64,000 bases of DNA, from assembly GCF_002929705.1 (NCBI RefSeq), contig NZ_PJIN01000007.1, positions 1 through 64,000 of the forward strand, given 5' to 3'. Origin of the DNA: Arthrobacter sp. N199823. Its GTDB lineage: Bacteria > Actinomycetota > Actinomycetes > Actinomycetales > Micrococcaceae. Of the stretch, positions 1 to 7,955 are shown piece by piece; the stretch's first letter is position 1, and every line of letters begins with the position of its first letter. Made by a program: the position numbers and the translations under genes. The notes under the pieces were generated by a model. That model saw only the letters and a list, made by a program, of their open reading frames with translations, did no database searches and had not been told where the DNA came from.

Positions 1-587
1 ATGACCCGCTCCGCTTCATCGGGCAGCAATGCGGCCAGTGCATCGAGTGCGCCGCGGGCTGAGCCGAGGGCCCGCATCTCGATCCAGTGTCCCAGCAGCA
101 TGATGGCGACCAGTAAGGCCAGCTCCCACCAGAAATCCAGATCGAAGCCGCCGATACCCAAACTGGTCACCCAAGAGGCGACAAAGGCCACAGTGATGGC
201 CATGGAGATCAACAGCATCATGCCCGGTTGCCGGGCCTTGATTTCCTGCCATCCACCCTTGAGGAACGGCTGGCCGCCGTAGAAGAAGATAAAGGTTCCC
301 AGCAGAGGCGCAACCCAGGTTGAACCCACAAACTGTGGCGGGGTATATCCGAGCAGGTGCCCAACCATCGGGCTGAAGAACACAACGGGGATCGAGAGGA
401 CCAGAGTCAGCCAGAACCTGTTCTTGAACATGGCGGTGCTGTGCCCGGCATGCTGACCCGCAGCATGAACGGCATGGTCATCATGGTCCATGCCGCCGTG
501 TCCCATGGCCGAGTGATCCATACTGGGCGCCTGCGTCTGCGTCATCGTGTGGCGTTCGTGATTGTGCTTGTTCTCGGGCGTTTCCAT
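1..587 (-). CDS. Copper-translocating P-type ATPase (CopB-like), N-terminal part
   Basis: Partial gene: it starts at ATG 587 and runs off the left edge, leaving about 195 residues. The N-terminus is a His/Met-rich tail (HNHERH, MDHSAMGHGGMDHDDHAVHAAGQHAGH), typical of CopB-type copper/silver exporting ATPases, in place of a CxxC domain. It is followed by transmembrane segments and the cytosolic linker GHWIEMRALGSARGALDALA, which P1B ATPases carry just before the actuator domain. The expected DKTGT phosphorylation site and CPH metal site are outside the window. It lies 41 bp downstream of copZ on the same strand, so chaperone and pump probably form an operon controlled by the CsoR-box-like palindrome at 1048. 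The family exports Cu(I) or Cu(II)/Ag; the exact ion cannot be told from this fragment. Confidence 0.88.
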   Translation of the reverse strand, partial: METPENKHNHERHTMTQTQAPSMDHSAMGHGGMDHDDHAVHAAGQHAGHSTAMFKNRFWLTLVLSIPVVFFSPMVGHLLGYTPPQFVGSTWVAPLLGTFIFFYGGQPFLKGGWQEIKARQPGMMLLISMAITVAFVASWVTSLGIGGFDLDFWWELALLVAIMLLGHWIEMRALGSARGALDALAALLPDEAERV

Positions 588-628
588 GGCTCTCCCTGAT
601 GGCTTGGAATGGTGGTCGTCAACCAACT

Positions 629-937
629 TCAGACGACCGTGTAGCCTGCAGAGACAACGGCAGCACGTACCGTTTCTGGGCTTGCCGGACCGGCGACTGT
701 CAGGGTTGAGATGGACCCGGATACCAGAGTAACGGCCACTGAATCTACGCCGGCTACGGCGCGGACGGACTTCTCCACGGTCTGGACGCAATGCCCACAG
801 GTCAACCCTTCCAGCTCAAAAACCGTCCCTGATGCATCGGCTGGCTGGGCGGATGTTGTCGGGGTGGAGCAGCACGCGCAGGAACTCTCCTGGGTGGGCG
901 TCAGGTTGAGGTCTTCACGGTTATTGGTTCCGCACAT
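629..937 (-). CDS. copZ: Copper chaperone CopZ (HMA domain)
   Basis: A 102-residue cytosolic metallochaperone. The HMA fold occupies about residues 38-102 with the metal-binding motif GLTCGHC (CxxC), followed by the usual VEKSVRAVAGVDSV helix and strand. The N-terminal 37 residues are an extra Cys-rich leader (SSCACCS) that may add metal ligands; most CopZ proteins lack it and have only about 70 residues. It sits directly upstream of the P-type ATPase gene, to which CopZ normally delivers Cu(I). A near-palindromic CsoR-type box lies 111 bp upstream of the start. The start at 937 could be internal if the leader is not translated, but the leader is in frame and Cys-rich. Confidence 0.9.
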   Translation of the reverse strand: MCGTNNREDLNLTPTQESSCACCSTPTTSAQPADASGTVFELEGLTCGHCVQTVEKSVRAVAGVDSVAVTLVSGSISTLTVAGPASPETVRAAVVSAGYTVV

Positions 938-1047
938 ATCGGGTGAGTCCTTAGAAAGAGGATGAATTGTGCGTTGTGGGTTGAACGGCAGTGGCGACCG
1001 GAAAGATCAACGGCGGCGACAAACTACTTCACTGACAACACCCCAAA

Positions 1048-1066
1048 CATACCCCCTAGGGGTATG
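1048..1066. promoter_or_regulatory. CsoR-box-like operator upstream of copZ
   Basis: The inverted repeat CATACCCC-CTA-GGGGTATG has two perfect 8-bp arms and a 3-bp spacer. It matches the known style of CsoR/RcnR operators (ATACCC...GGGTAT), from which Cu(I)-bound CsoR dissociates. It is placed for control of copZ and the copper ATPase on the minus strand. No csoR gene is in the window, so the regulator would act from elsewhere. Confidence 0.7.
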
Positions 1067-1156
1067 CGCGTCAAGGGATCGTAGCTGTGATTCAGGCGTC
1101 AATGGCAACGGTGTTCGTCGTTGGGGGACAAGGGGACTGCAGGAAAATCCATCAAC

Positions 1157-1543
1157 CTAGAGGTCGCTGAGGCCGATCCCCTGATCGTTGAGGCAGATTG
1201 AGTGCTTCCCGGTGGCTGGCCCGATGGAACGCAAACACGTGCAGGGGGGGCCCTTGACGGCCGGCATGTACAGCCACACGAAGCGTTGCATCCTGTTGTA
1301 GGCGCCAAAGTCCAGGACTGCGCCGTCGATTTTGGGCGCCAGGTCGTGGCTGACACTAATCATGATCCCTCTATGGTTCGGCTGGTTCCACACATCAAGG
1401 GAATCACTGTCTGGCCATCCCGGGTCAGTGAGCGCGCAACGGAGGGGTTTCTTGGGTTCCGTCCGTGAGAAGTACAGGCCCTGCATGCGACAGCCTCCTC
1501 GGCCTTGATAGCAATGCAGCAGTCCGCCGAACACCTCGATCAT
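1157..1543 (-). CDS. Hypothetical protein (weak)
   Basis: An open frame of 128 residues between the CDF gene and copZ. It contains CxGRGGCRM near the N-terminus and PPCTC near the C-terminus, but I recognise no family and see no membrane segment or signal peptide. It would be co-oriented with the surrounding metal genes. Another frame of similar length overlaps it on the same strand, so coding potential is uncertain. It may be a gene remnant. Confidence 0.25.
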   Translation of the reverse strand: MIEVFGGLLHCYQGRGGCRMQGLYFSRTEPKKPLRCALTDPGWPDSDSLDVWNQPNHRGIMISVSHDLAPKIDGAVLDFGAYNRMQRFVWLYMPAVKGPPCTCLRSIGPATGKHSICLNDQGIGLSDL

Positions 1544-1641
1544 CTTCCACCGCGTCCCTGGTCACGGTGAAGCTGCCAAGACCGGGGATTCTCACTGAGA
1601 GGCGCTGACCTGACATCAACGATGTCATCGGAGTGACTGTT

Positions 1642-2748
1642 TCATTGATGCGCGTCGTGCAAGGACAAATCAAGGGTGGCTTTGTTTTCACCCACAGGGG
1701 TCGTGATGGCCTTGATCACCACGTCATCGAGTTTCGGGAGCGCATGCCCGAGCCGATGCTCAGCATCCCGGATGGTCTCTTCGACCGCTGACAGAGTGTT
1801 ATCGGCAACGACAACGGTTGCTGCGCCCTGCAGTCGGTGCCCGACCCAGCGCAATTGCAGCCGTTGCACGGAGAGAATACCGGGCGTGCCAGCCAGGGCG
1901 GTTTGCGCGCTGGCTACGAGGTCAGGTTCGATGCCGTCCATGAGCCGACGACCAATGCTCTTCACCGTCCCCAAGAGCAGCACAATGATTGCCGCTGAAA
2001 TGAGAAGACCAATGATCGGGTCCGCCAGTGGGAAACCGAGCATCACGCCCACGGCACCGAACACTACGGCAAGGGACGTGAATCCGTCAGTGCGGGCGTG
2101 CACGCCGTCTGCGACGAGTGCGGCCGAACCGATCTTCTGCCCGACCCGGATGCGGTACACCGCCACGATCTCATTGCCAGCGAAGCCGATCACGCCAGCA
2201 GCAAGCACCCACCATAGATTCTCTAGCGGCTGTGGGTTGAATAGCCGCACGGTGGACTGCCATGCGGCCAGGACCGCAGACAGTGCAATGACCAAAACTA
2301 TGAACAAGCCGGCCAGATCCTCGGCGCGCCCATAGCCGTAGGTATAGCGTTTCGTGGCCACCCTGCGGCCCAGGATAAAAGCAATCCACAGCGGCACGGC
2401 CGTCAACGCATCGGAGAAGTTATGGATGGTATCTGCCAGCAACGCCACCGAACCGCTGATCGCCACCACGATGACCTGCAGCGCCGTGGTTGCCAGCAGG
2501 ATCACCATGCTGATCTTCAGCGCCCGGACGCCTTCCTTGCTCGCCTCCAAGGCATCGTCGATTGAATCGGAAGAGTCGTGGGTGTGTGGGACGAATAGTT
2601 CAAACAACCAACCCTTGAAACCCGAGTGGTTCTTGTGAGAGTGTCCGTCATGGCCATGGCCATGGTCATGGGCGTGTGGTTCGTGGGGATGCCCATGCTT
2701 TTCCTTGTCACTATCAGGATGGTGACCGGACTGGTTGATGAGTTTCAT
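1642..2748 (-). CDS. Cation diffusion facilitator (CDF) metal exporter
   Basis: A 368-residue inner-membrane antiporter that exports divalent metal in exchange for protons. The N-terminus (residues 8-42) is a His-rich stretch (HGHPHEPHAHDHGHGHDGHSH). It is followed by about six transmembrane helices that include the CDF metal-site signatures LLADTIHNFSDAL (H and D ligands, TM2) and LVADGVHARTDG (TM5). The cytosolic C-terminal domain includes MDGIEPDLV and a ferredoxin-like fold. Its start codon overlaps the stop of the KmtR-like regulator by 4 bp, so the two are translationally coupled. In Mycobacterium, KmtR represses a CDF exporter in response to Ni/Co. By analogy this pair probably handles nickel or cobalt, though zinc is not excluded. 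Confidence 0.93.
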   Translation of the reverse strand: MKLINQSGHHPDSDKEKHGHPHEPHAHDHGHGHDGHSHKNHSGFKGWLFELFVPHTHDSSDSIDDALEASKEGVRALKISMVILLATTALQVIVVAISGSVALLADTIHNFSDALTAVPLWIAFILGRRVATKRYTYGYGRAEDLAGLFIVLVIALSAVLAAWQSTVRLFNPQPLENLWWVLAAGVIGFAGNEIVAVYRIRVGQKIGSAALVADGVHARTDGFTSLAVVFGAVGVMLGFPLADPIIGLLISAAIIVLLLGTVKSIGRRLMDGIEPDLVASAQTALAGTPGILSVQRLQLRWVGHRLQGAATVVVADNTLSAVEETIRDAEHRLGHALPKLDDVVIKAITTPVGENKATLDLSLHDAHQ

Positions 2749-3107
2749 GTCGTGGCCCGTTCAGCCTGGTGGTGCGCGGGCATCCCGCCGAGTGCGTGTT
2801 CGGCCTGGTGGATTGCATCGATCACGAGTTGTCGGGCGTGTTCGTTCTCCAACCGATACATGACCTTCGTGCCGTCCTGACGGGTGGAAACCATACGTGC
2901 AAGCCGCATCTTGGCCAAGTGCTGTGAGACCGCCGCCGGTGATTTACCCACCACATCAGCCAGCGCACCAACCGCCATTTCGCCCTCGCGCAGGGCAAGA
3001 ATGATCCGGACACGTGTGGCATCGGCCAGCATGGAGAAGACCTCCACCGCCAGTTCCACGTATTGACTGTCTACATCCAACGAACAAGCCTTCTTATCTG
3101 CATTCAT
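2745..3107 (-). CDS. ArsR/SmtB-family metal sensor, KmtR-like
   Basis: A 120-residue winged-helix repressor. It carries the ArsR core MLADATRVRIILAL, the recognition helix SPAAVSQHLAKMRLARMV and the wing RQDGTKVMYRL. The C-terminal half carries the KmtR ligand pattern: ENEH, then AEH, then AHH near residues 90, 104-105 and 112-113. The known Ni/Co sensor KmtR of M. tuberculosis uses His, Glu-His and His-His in the same order. It overlaps the CDF gene by 4 bp. A perfect inverted repeat straddles its own start codon, consistent with autorepression of the kmtR-cdf operon. The metal assignment is an inference from ligand spacing. Confidence 0.88.
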   Translation of the reverse strand: MNADKKACSLDVDSQYVELAVEVFSMLADATRVRIILALREGEMAVGALADVVGKSPAAVSQHLAKMRLARMVSTRQDGTKVMYRLENEHARQLVIDAIHQAEHALGGMPAHHQAERATT

Positions 3108-3115
3108 ACGCAGAT
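3096..3115. promoter_or_regulatory. Putative operator over the kmtR-like start codon
   Basis: A perfect inverted repeat (ATCTGC, 8-bp spacer, GCAGAT) overlaps the ATG at 3105-3107. One arm is just upstream and the other inside codons 2-4. ArsR-family repressors commonly bind such repeats near their own promoter. Assignment is from position only. Confidence 0.45.
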
Positions 3116-3344
3116 ACTAACACTAGGGATCTTTTCTTGTCAGGGTCGGTCCTGGGCTACTGGCGATCGTTGAGCACCTGACGGGGAACTTATGCCTGAG
3201 TTCCGTTGCTGCGTAACTCTCGTCCATGACTCACGAAGCCCTTGGGATGCGGACAGCGGCTGGCATCCTTGCCAAATACTAAGTCAGCCAGCGAGTCACC
3301 AGAATGAAGATGCCCAACAGGTCAGAAAAAAGTGGTCAAGGTCG

Positions 3345-3424
3345 AAAAGGGGGAGTCAGTCCTGCTGAAAAAGGGGAGCGAAACTCGCGGAAGATTTTGA
3401 CGAATTGGGGGAGTTAAAGGGGAG
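3345..3424. repeat. Four GGGG-type arm-site motifs at the right end of island 0
   Basis: Motifs AAAAGGGGGAG (3345), AAAAAGGGGAG (3368), AATTGGGGGAG (3403) and TTAAAGGGGAG (3414). The last two are 11 bp apart, one helical turn. The same four-site layout, with the same spacings, is at 46334-46413. They are interpreted as integrase or excisionase arm sites from position and symmetry; there is no direct proof. Confidence 0.6.
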
Positions 3425-3480
3425 TTGGCCTCAAACACCTCCGACCTGCAGGGTATAACCGCAGGTCAGAGGTCCTTTTG

Positions 3481-3514
3481 TGCCCCGGGCCGGACTCGAA
3501 CCGGCGGCCAAGAG
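3481..3514 (-). repeat. tRNA-Arg 3'-end remnant (att site 1)
   Basis: Read on the minus strand, this is the 3' side of a tRNA: end of the anticodon stem (TCTCTTGG), a T arm with a perfect 5-bp stem and loop TTCGAGT, and the acceptor strand CCGGGGCA without an encoded CCA. The 5' half is missing. It aligns with the intact tRNA-Arg at 46480-46555, so it marks an old integration junction. It is not a functional tRNA. Confidence 0.75.
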
Positions 3515-3634
3515 AAACTCAGGGCTCTCATGTCAGCAGTCTCCGTTGACGATCAAAAACCACTAGTTTCCGGGGGAGTCCGGGACAACGAGACCCCTTT
3601 GACATGCCAAGGATTGCCACGGTTTTTCGTTGAA

Positions 3635-3653
3635 AAACGTGAGTAAAACGTGA
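3635..3653. repeat. Pair of CGTG-type arm motifs at the left end of island I
   Basis: Two AAACGTGA motifs 11 bp apart (3635-3642 and 3646-3653) in the frame TTGAAAAACGTGAGTAAAAC. The identical pair is at 14380-14401. At 23258-23279 the frame is kept but CGTG is replaced by GGGG. Confidence 0.6.
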
Positions 3654-4370
3654 CGAAGCCCTGCAGCACAGCACCGGAGCTGCTGACTGATGACCGCTTG
3701 CAGGTTCATCAGCATGGTGCACGGCATGTCACTGGTTGTGAATGGAGGGCCGTCGTACTTCAACGCACTTCGTTGTTTTGGGCGCGGATTCGGTCCGGCT
3801 GAACGGACTGCCGATGTAGGTCGCGAAACGTGCCGTTTGGTGCATTTTTGGTGGAGGAGATGAGCATGAATATCAAGAACTCAGGTGACGGTTTGTTTCG
3901 GTGTTGCAATTCCGGTGGGTCAGAATTTGGACCATTTTCGTGAGCCAAACCGCGAATGCAATGAACACGTCAGGGCAGGATGTTAAGGGACCGTTTGGTT
4001 TGACGTGAATTCAAAGCCACACACTCCGTGGCTTTGTTACAAGCCCTTGTTGTCTCATAGGAGTGCCTCCGCGAACCTGAGGCGTTGACAGCAGTGGTGC
4101 CGCAGCTTACGATGAGCGCATCTGGACACTCACGTGATCGGCAGAGCCGCGTGGTTGTGAAGACTATTCGCTAATGAATTGGGGTCGTCGCATGAAGGAC
4201 CATATTGCGTCGTCATCCATCCTCCCGGAAGCGGCGGCGGCCTTGAAGGCGCGCGGGAGAGTATTCCGGCCAGCCAAAGTCTTTGCGAGGTCCTCATCCA
4301 AGGCTTTGGATTCAGATTCTGCGACGGAGTCCACTGGTACGCAGGACTTTACCAAGGAACGGACACCGAT

Positions 4371-5036
4371 GTGAGCCGCATCGCGGTCATCGAGGACGAA
4401 CCCATCCTTGCCCGGCTCCTCGAGCGGATCCTAGGTGGTGCTGGCCATACGGTCACGGTGGCCGGCTCGGTGGCTGGCGGGTTGACCCTGATACGCGCTG
4501 TCGACCCGGACCTGATCGTCCTGGATCTCGTGCTGCCGGACGGACGTGGCGAGGACGTCCTGGTCGAACTGATGCGCTTCCGCCCCTCGAGTCGGGTCCT
4601 GGTGCTGTCATCGATGACGCAGGTGGCGACTAGGGTGGGTGTTTTGGAGGGCGGTGCGGTGGATTTCCTGGCCAAACCGTTCGCCAACGCCGAGCTCTTG
4701 GCCCGGATCAACGCCCGCCTCCGGGCGCCAGCACCGACCGTGTCTGTGCCCCGCTACCTCCGCAGGGCCGGTGTCGAGGTCGATGTTCAACAACGCGAAC
4801 TCGTGGTGGACGGGCGCCGTATCTCGTTGACGCAGCGTGAGTTCGCGCTCCTGGCTTTTCTCCTCCAGCGGGCGCCCGAGCCGTGTACCCGGGCCGAGCT
4901 GCTCGAGCGCGTCTGGGGGACGACATTCGACACCGGCACGAACATCGTCGACGTCTGTGTGCGTCGGCTGCGATCCAAACTGTCGAACGATAAAATCGAA
5001 ACGGTGCGAAATGTCGGATATCGGATCGCGATTTAA
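4371..5036 (+). CDS. OmpR-family response regulator
   Basis: A 221-residue DNA-binding regulator. The N-terminal receiver domain has the acidic pair in VIEDEP, the phospho-acceptor Asp in DLIVLDLVLPDG, and the conserved Lys in LAKPF. The C-terminal winged helix (about residues 135-220) has LTQREFALLAFLLQR and TNIVDVCVRRLRSKL. I chose GTG 4371 (VSRIAVIEDEP) over longer in-frame starts because the receiver fold begins here and AAGGAAC lies 11 bp upstream. Its stop overlaps the kinase gene by 26 bp. By position at the head of a copper cassette it probably controls copCD and the multicopper oxidase, like CopR/CusR systems; this is inferred. Confidence 0.9.
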   Translation: MSRIAVIEDEPILARLLERILGGAGHTVTVAGSVAGGLTLIRAVDPDLIVLDLVLPDGRGEDVLVELMRFRPSSRVLVLSSMTQVATRVGVLEGGAVDFLAKPFANAELLARINARLRAPAPTVSVPRYLRRAGVEVDVQQRELVVDGRRISLTQREFALLAFLLQRAPEPCTRAELLERVWGTTFDTGTNIVDVCVRRLRSKLSNDKIETVRNVGYRIAI

Positions 5037-6114
5037 GATAGTTCTCGCCGCTACCTGGGCAGTTTTCGCGGCGGTGAACTGCTACCTGACGTTCTCGCTG
5101 CCTGGCAGGGAGACCATCCCTTTTCACCTCGTATGGGCCAGTTTCGCGCTGGTCTACGGAATCTGCCCGTGGCCCCGCCGTGCCACCTTGGTTGTCGTCG
5201 CAGTGATCACAATGGTGACCGGTGTTGCCCTGGTCCGCCACGCGATGGCGGGGACCATCGAATGGGAAGAGTGCACCGAGATCGTCCTGATGGGCACCAT
5301 CATATCGATTTTGATCTGGCACGTGAACCGGCAATGGGCCGCCCAAGCCCGGCTGCGAGCACTGCAGGAAGCCGACCGCCACCGTAGTGAGCAGCGGGAA
5401 AACGCCGCCCGGTTCGGTTCGCACGAGGTGCGTACACGGCTGACGATCGCGAGGGGCTACGCGCAACTCATCGCCGACCAGTCGGCCGAGCCGACGGTGC
5501 GAGAGGACGCCGAACTGGTGGTGGCCGAACTCATCAAGGCGTCCGCATTGGCGACCAACCTGCTCACCTTGGTCCGGGTCGTGGAGCCGTCGGCCCCCGA
5601 ACCTGTCGACGTCGACCAACTGCTGGCCGAGATCCTGCGCCGATGGTCGGTCACTGCCGACCGGATCTGGAACGCCCGGAGTACGGTCGGCACCCTTCAG
5701 GGCGATAGTGAGCGACTCGAGGCAATACTGGACTGCCTGCTTGAGAATGCGGTCAAGTTCACTGGTCCAGGGGACACCATCGCGATGGCGGCGGACGCTG
5801 AGGGCGGCGAGCTAGTGCTGGTCGTTCGAGACACCGGGGCAGGCATCCCCGCCGCCGATCTGGACACCATTTTCGATACTTTCCGGACCGGGGCGACTGC
5901 AGGCGAGCGAGCCGGTAGCGGGCTGGGCCTGGCCATCGTCAAGGCCGTCGCTGAGGCACGTGGCGGCACCGTCTCGGTTGCCAGTTCGCTCGGCCGGGGC
6001 ACCACCTTCACCCTGCGATTCCCGCTGCGACCTGCGCCGCCGATCCCACCCGGACACCCTCCCGATTCAGCGGACCGTGGTCCACTCAATGAACCTGCCG
6101 GGGTCGGTAGCTGA
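5011..6114 (+). CDS. Sensor histidine kinase
   Basis: A 367-residue membrane kinase, partner of the preceding regulator. The N-terminal part (about residues 8-110) has three or four transmembrane helices with almost no periplasmic loop. The H-box is GSHEVRTRLTIARGYAQL, a mild variant of SHELRTPLT that keeps the phospho-accepting His. The ATPase domain has N-box ENAVKFT, G1 DTGAGIP and G2 GSGLGLAIVKAVAE. The C-terminal tail is Pro-rich. I chose ATG 5011 because it overlaps the regulator stop, as is common in coupled pairs; the longer upstream frame is only the antisense-free overlap with the regulator. With no large sensor domain, it may sense the membrane or metal through its helices. Confidence 0.88.
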   Translation: MSDIGSRFKIVLAATWAVFAAVNCYLTFSLPGRETIPFHLVWASFALVYGICPWPRRATLVVVAVITMVTGVALVRHAMAGTIEWEECTEIVLMGTIISILIWHVNRQWAAQARLRALQEADRHRSEQRENAARFGSHEVRTRLTIARGYAQLIADQSAEPTVREDAELVVAELIKASALATNLLTLVRVVEPSAPEPVDVDQLLAEILRRWSVTADRIWNARSTVGTLQGDSERLEAILDCLLENAVKFTGPGDTIAMAADAEGGELVLVVRDTGAGIPAADLDTIFDTFRTGATAGERAGSGLGLAIVKAVAEARGGTVSVASSLGRGTTFTLRFPLRPAPPIPPGHPPDSADRGPLNEPAGVGS

Positions 6115-6182
6115 CATGTCCACCCCGCCGGGTTCATCTGCCAGGCTTCCGGCCTCGTGGACCGAGTTGGAACCGGCGAGGC

Positions 6183-7859
6183 TCAGCCGACGACGACCAC
6201 GACTTCGACGACGGCGGCGGGCTGCTCGAGCTCGTTGACCCGGACGGCTACGGTGATCTTCCATTGTCCCGCAACGGGTAGCGTCATCTCGGACCGGTAG
6301 CTTCCCGGCTTCCCTCCGGGTTCGATCTTGGCAGCCAGCGGTCCGAGACTCAGATTGGGCTCCGCCGCACATACTTGCGGCATGCTGATCGGAACAATGG
6401 GGGTGCCACCAGCGTCTGTGAGCTCGAAGGTGATGACGTTGGTACCCACTGTTCCCGGGCCGAACCGGCCGGTCAGGTGGCCGGTGCCAAGCTCGACGAG
6501 TACCGGTGTGCCACCTGCAGCGGGAGCCTCGCTCACGCGTGGGTTTTGCAGTGTCAGGACCGAGGTAAGCCCGATGACGATCACCAGCCCAACCGCCTCC
6601 AGCCGGATGGCCAAGGCCAGCCGGCTCCAAGCAGTGCCCTTGATTCCTTCGCGCGCCAAGCGGGGGACCAGACCGAATCGGTTCCACGCCGCCAGCCCGC
6701 CTATTGCCGCGACCATGGCGAGCTTGACCAGCAGCAACTGCCCATAGGAACTGCCCAGGAGGACTGTCACGGAGCCGACCATCACGACCGCCATGACCGT
6801 CCCGGTGATGCCCAACAAAAAGACGACGCCACCGGCCAGGGTGGAGAACCTGCCGAGGGCCGCGGCGGTCTCGGCGGGGTCTCCGTTGCGCCGGCGTGCA
6901 CGGGTAACGTGCAGGATCAGGGCCAAGAGTCCACCCAACCAGACCGCAGCCGTCGCGGCGTGGGTCAGGTCGGCGCCCATCATGAGCCACGCGGACCCGA
7001 AGGTCCGCGTGTGGCCCACGGGCAGGACCGAGGCGAGCGCAATCACTGCCCCTACCGTGCCAACCCAGAATCCCGTCTGACGCGGCAGTCGTCCACGAAT
7101 CACCATGAGGACTGCCCCGGAAAAAGCGAGGACAAACGTCAACGCGGCTCCCCCCGCCCATCCAGTGACGGCAACCCCCGGATCGAACAGCGCGCGGAGG
7201 CCGGCACCTCTCTCATGCGCCGCAGTGAGGGGCACAAGCACGAGATAGGCGCTCACGGCAACTAGTGCGGCCACCTTGGACAGCCCTCGATCGGCCGTTG
7301 GGATTCGGACAACGAACAGGTCGAACGCCGTCAGGCCCACAAGACAGAACAGGCCCAAATAGCCAAGAGCGTTGAGCACCACGTACAGGGCGTCAACAGA
7401 CGCCGTGTCGTTCTGGACGATTGTGGGCACTGAAGCCCTGGATAGCCCCACGGTAAATGAGAGCATGCCGGAAACAGGATGGGAGTCATCGGAAACTACC
7501 CGCCAACCGAGCGTGTAGCCGCCTTCTGGTAGGTCCGACGGTAGGGAGACACTCACAGTCGCGTCCAACTGCTCGGCAGGCATGGTGCGATGGCCACCGG
7601 TGTCGTCGTAGAGCTGAAAGCCATCGGGGGCCAGGGCAACTGGTTCGCCGAAGACCAGCTCCACCACGCCAGGAGCCTGGGGTAGCACCGCGCCGTCGGT
7701 CGGCGTTGAATGCAGCAGCGAAGCGTGGGCCACTGCCGGGGTTGCAGGCAGCATCAGCCCTATCGCTAGTGCTGCGAAAATCAATTCGAGGAACCGGCGC
7801 GCGATGATTCCTTGGACACGGGGATGCCGGCCGCTGATCCGGGGGGATGTTCTGGTCAC
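6183..7859 (-). CDS. CopC-CopD fusion copper-resistance protein
   Basis: A 558-residue protein with a signal peptide (residues about 15-45, ending PAVAHASLLHSTPTDG). The CopC domain (about 45-145) starts with the Cu(II)-binding N-terminal His of mature CopC (AHASL) and contains DDSHPVSG. Eight or more transmembrane helices of CopD follow (about 165-460), then an extracytoplasmic C-terminal domain resembling the YtkA-like fold. Start GTG 7859 has an ideal Shine-Dalgarno (GAGGAGG, 6 bp upstream). It lies 96 bp downstream of the multicopper oxidase on the same strand, with a strong stem-loop between, so the two are likely one transcript. CopC binds periplasmic or cell-surface copper and CopD is thought to move it across the membrane. 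Confidence 0.92.
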   Translation of the reverse strand: MTRTSPRISGRHPRVQGIIARRFLELIFAALAIGLMLPATPAVAHASLLHSTPTDGAVLPQAPGVVELVFGEPVALAPDGFQLYDDTGGHRTMPAEQLDATVSVSLPSDLPEGGYTLGWRVVSDDSHPVSGMLSFTVGLSRASVPTIVQNDTASVDALYVVLNALGYLGLFCLVGLTAFDLFVVRIPTADRGLSKVAALVAVSAYLVLVPLTAAHERGAGLRALFDPGVAVTGWAGGAALTFVLAFSGAVLMVIRGRLPRQTGFWVGTVGAVIALASVLPVGHTRTFGSAWLMMGADLTHAATAAVWLGGLLALILHVTRARRRNGDPAETAAALGRFSTLAGGVVFLLGITGTVMAVVMVGSVTVLLGSSYGQLLLVKLAMVAAIGGLAAWNRFGLVPRLAREGIKGTAWSRLALAIRLEAVGLVIVIGLTSVLTLQNPRVSEAPAAGGTPVLVELGTGHLTGRFGPGTVGTNVITFELTDAGGTPIVPISMPQVCAAEPNLSLGPLAAKIEPGGKPGSYRSEMTLPVAGQWKITVAVRVNELEQPAAVVEVVVVVG

Positions 7860-7905
7860 GATCGCCTCCTCATTCGGTGTGACAGCGCACGAGCTAATCA
7901 GGATG

Positions 7906-7939
7906 CAACGCCGCCTGGCCACAGGGCCGGGCGGCGTTG
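7906..7939. other. Strong stem-loop between multicopper oxidase and copCD
   Basis: CAACGCCGCC pairs with GGCGGCGTTG, with further pairing inside (TGGCC/GGCC). There is no T-run, so it is more likely an RNA-stability or partial-read-through element than a full terminator. It separates a very large gene from a smaller one in the same operon. Confidence 0.55.
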
Positions 7940-7955
7940 AATGGTGCGGTGGATG

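Larger units (their letters stand above)
938..1641. other. Gap between copZ and the CDF gene
   Basis: About 700 bp separates the two minus-strand metal operons. It holds the CsoR-like palindrome at 1048-1066 and one weak minus-strand reading frame (1157-1543). I see no csoR gene, no tRNA and no clear terminator here. Confidence 0.5.
1..3514. mobile_element. Island 0 (right part): metal-resistance segment ending in a tRNA-Arg remnant
   Basis: This accessory segment continues beyond the left window edge. Its right end carries four AAAGGGG(G)AG motifs (3345-3424) and a truncated tRNA 3' end (3481-3514). The same arrangement recurs at 46334-46517 next to the intact tRNA-Arg. Content is heavy-metal export only. 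The boundary assignment is inferred from the repeats; the integrase, if any, would lie left of the window. Confidence 0.6.
3116..4370. other. Gene-free island junction
   Basis: About 1.25 kb without a convincing gene between the kmtR-like start and the response regulator. It holds the GGGG-type arm cluster (3345-3424), the tRNA remnant (3481-3514), the CGTG-type arm pair (3635-3653) and the first copy of an imperfect repeat of about 280 bp (3515-3800) that recurs at 14263-14560. The rest (3800-4350) shows nothing I recognise. Confidence 0.6.

Noticed and set aside
3481-3514. A possible tRNA gene at the first remnant
   Set aside because: Only the T arm and the 3' acceptor strand exist; there is no D arm, anticodon loop or 5' acceptor strand. 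It is a junction remnant.
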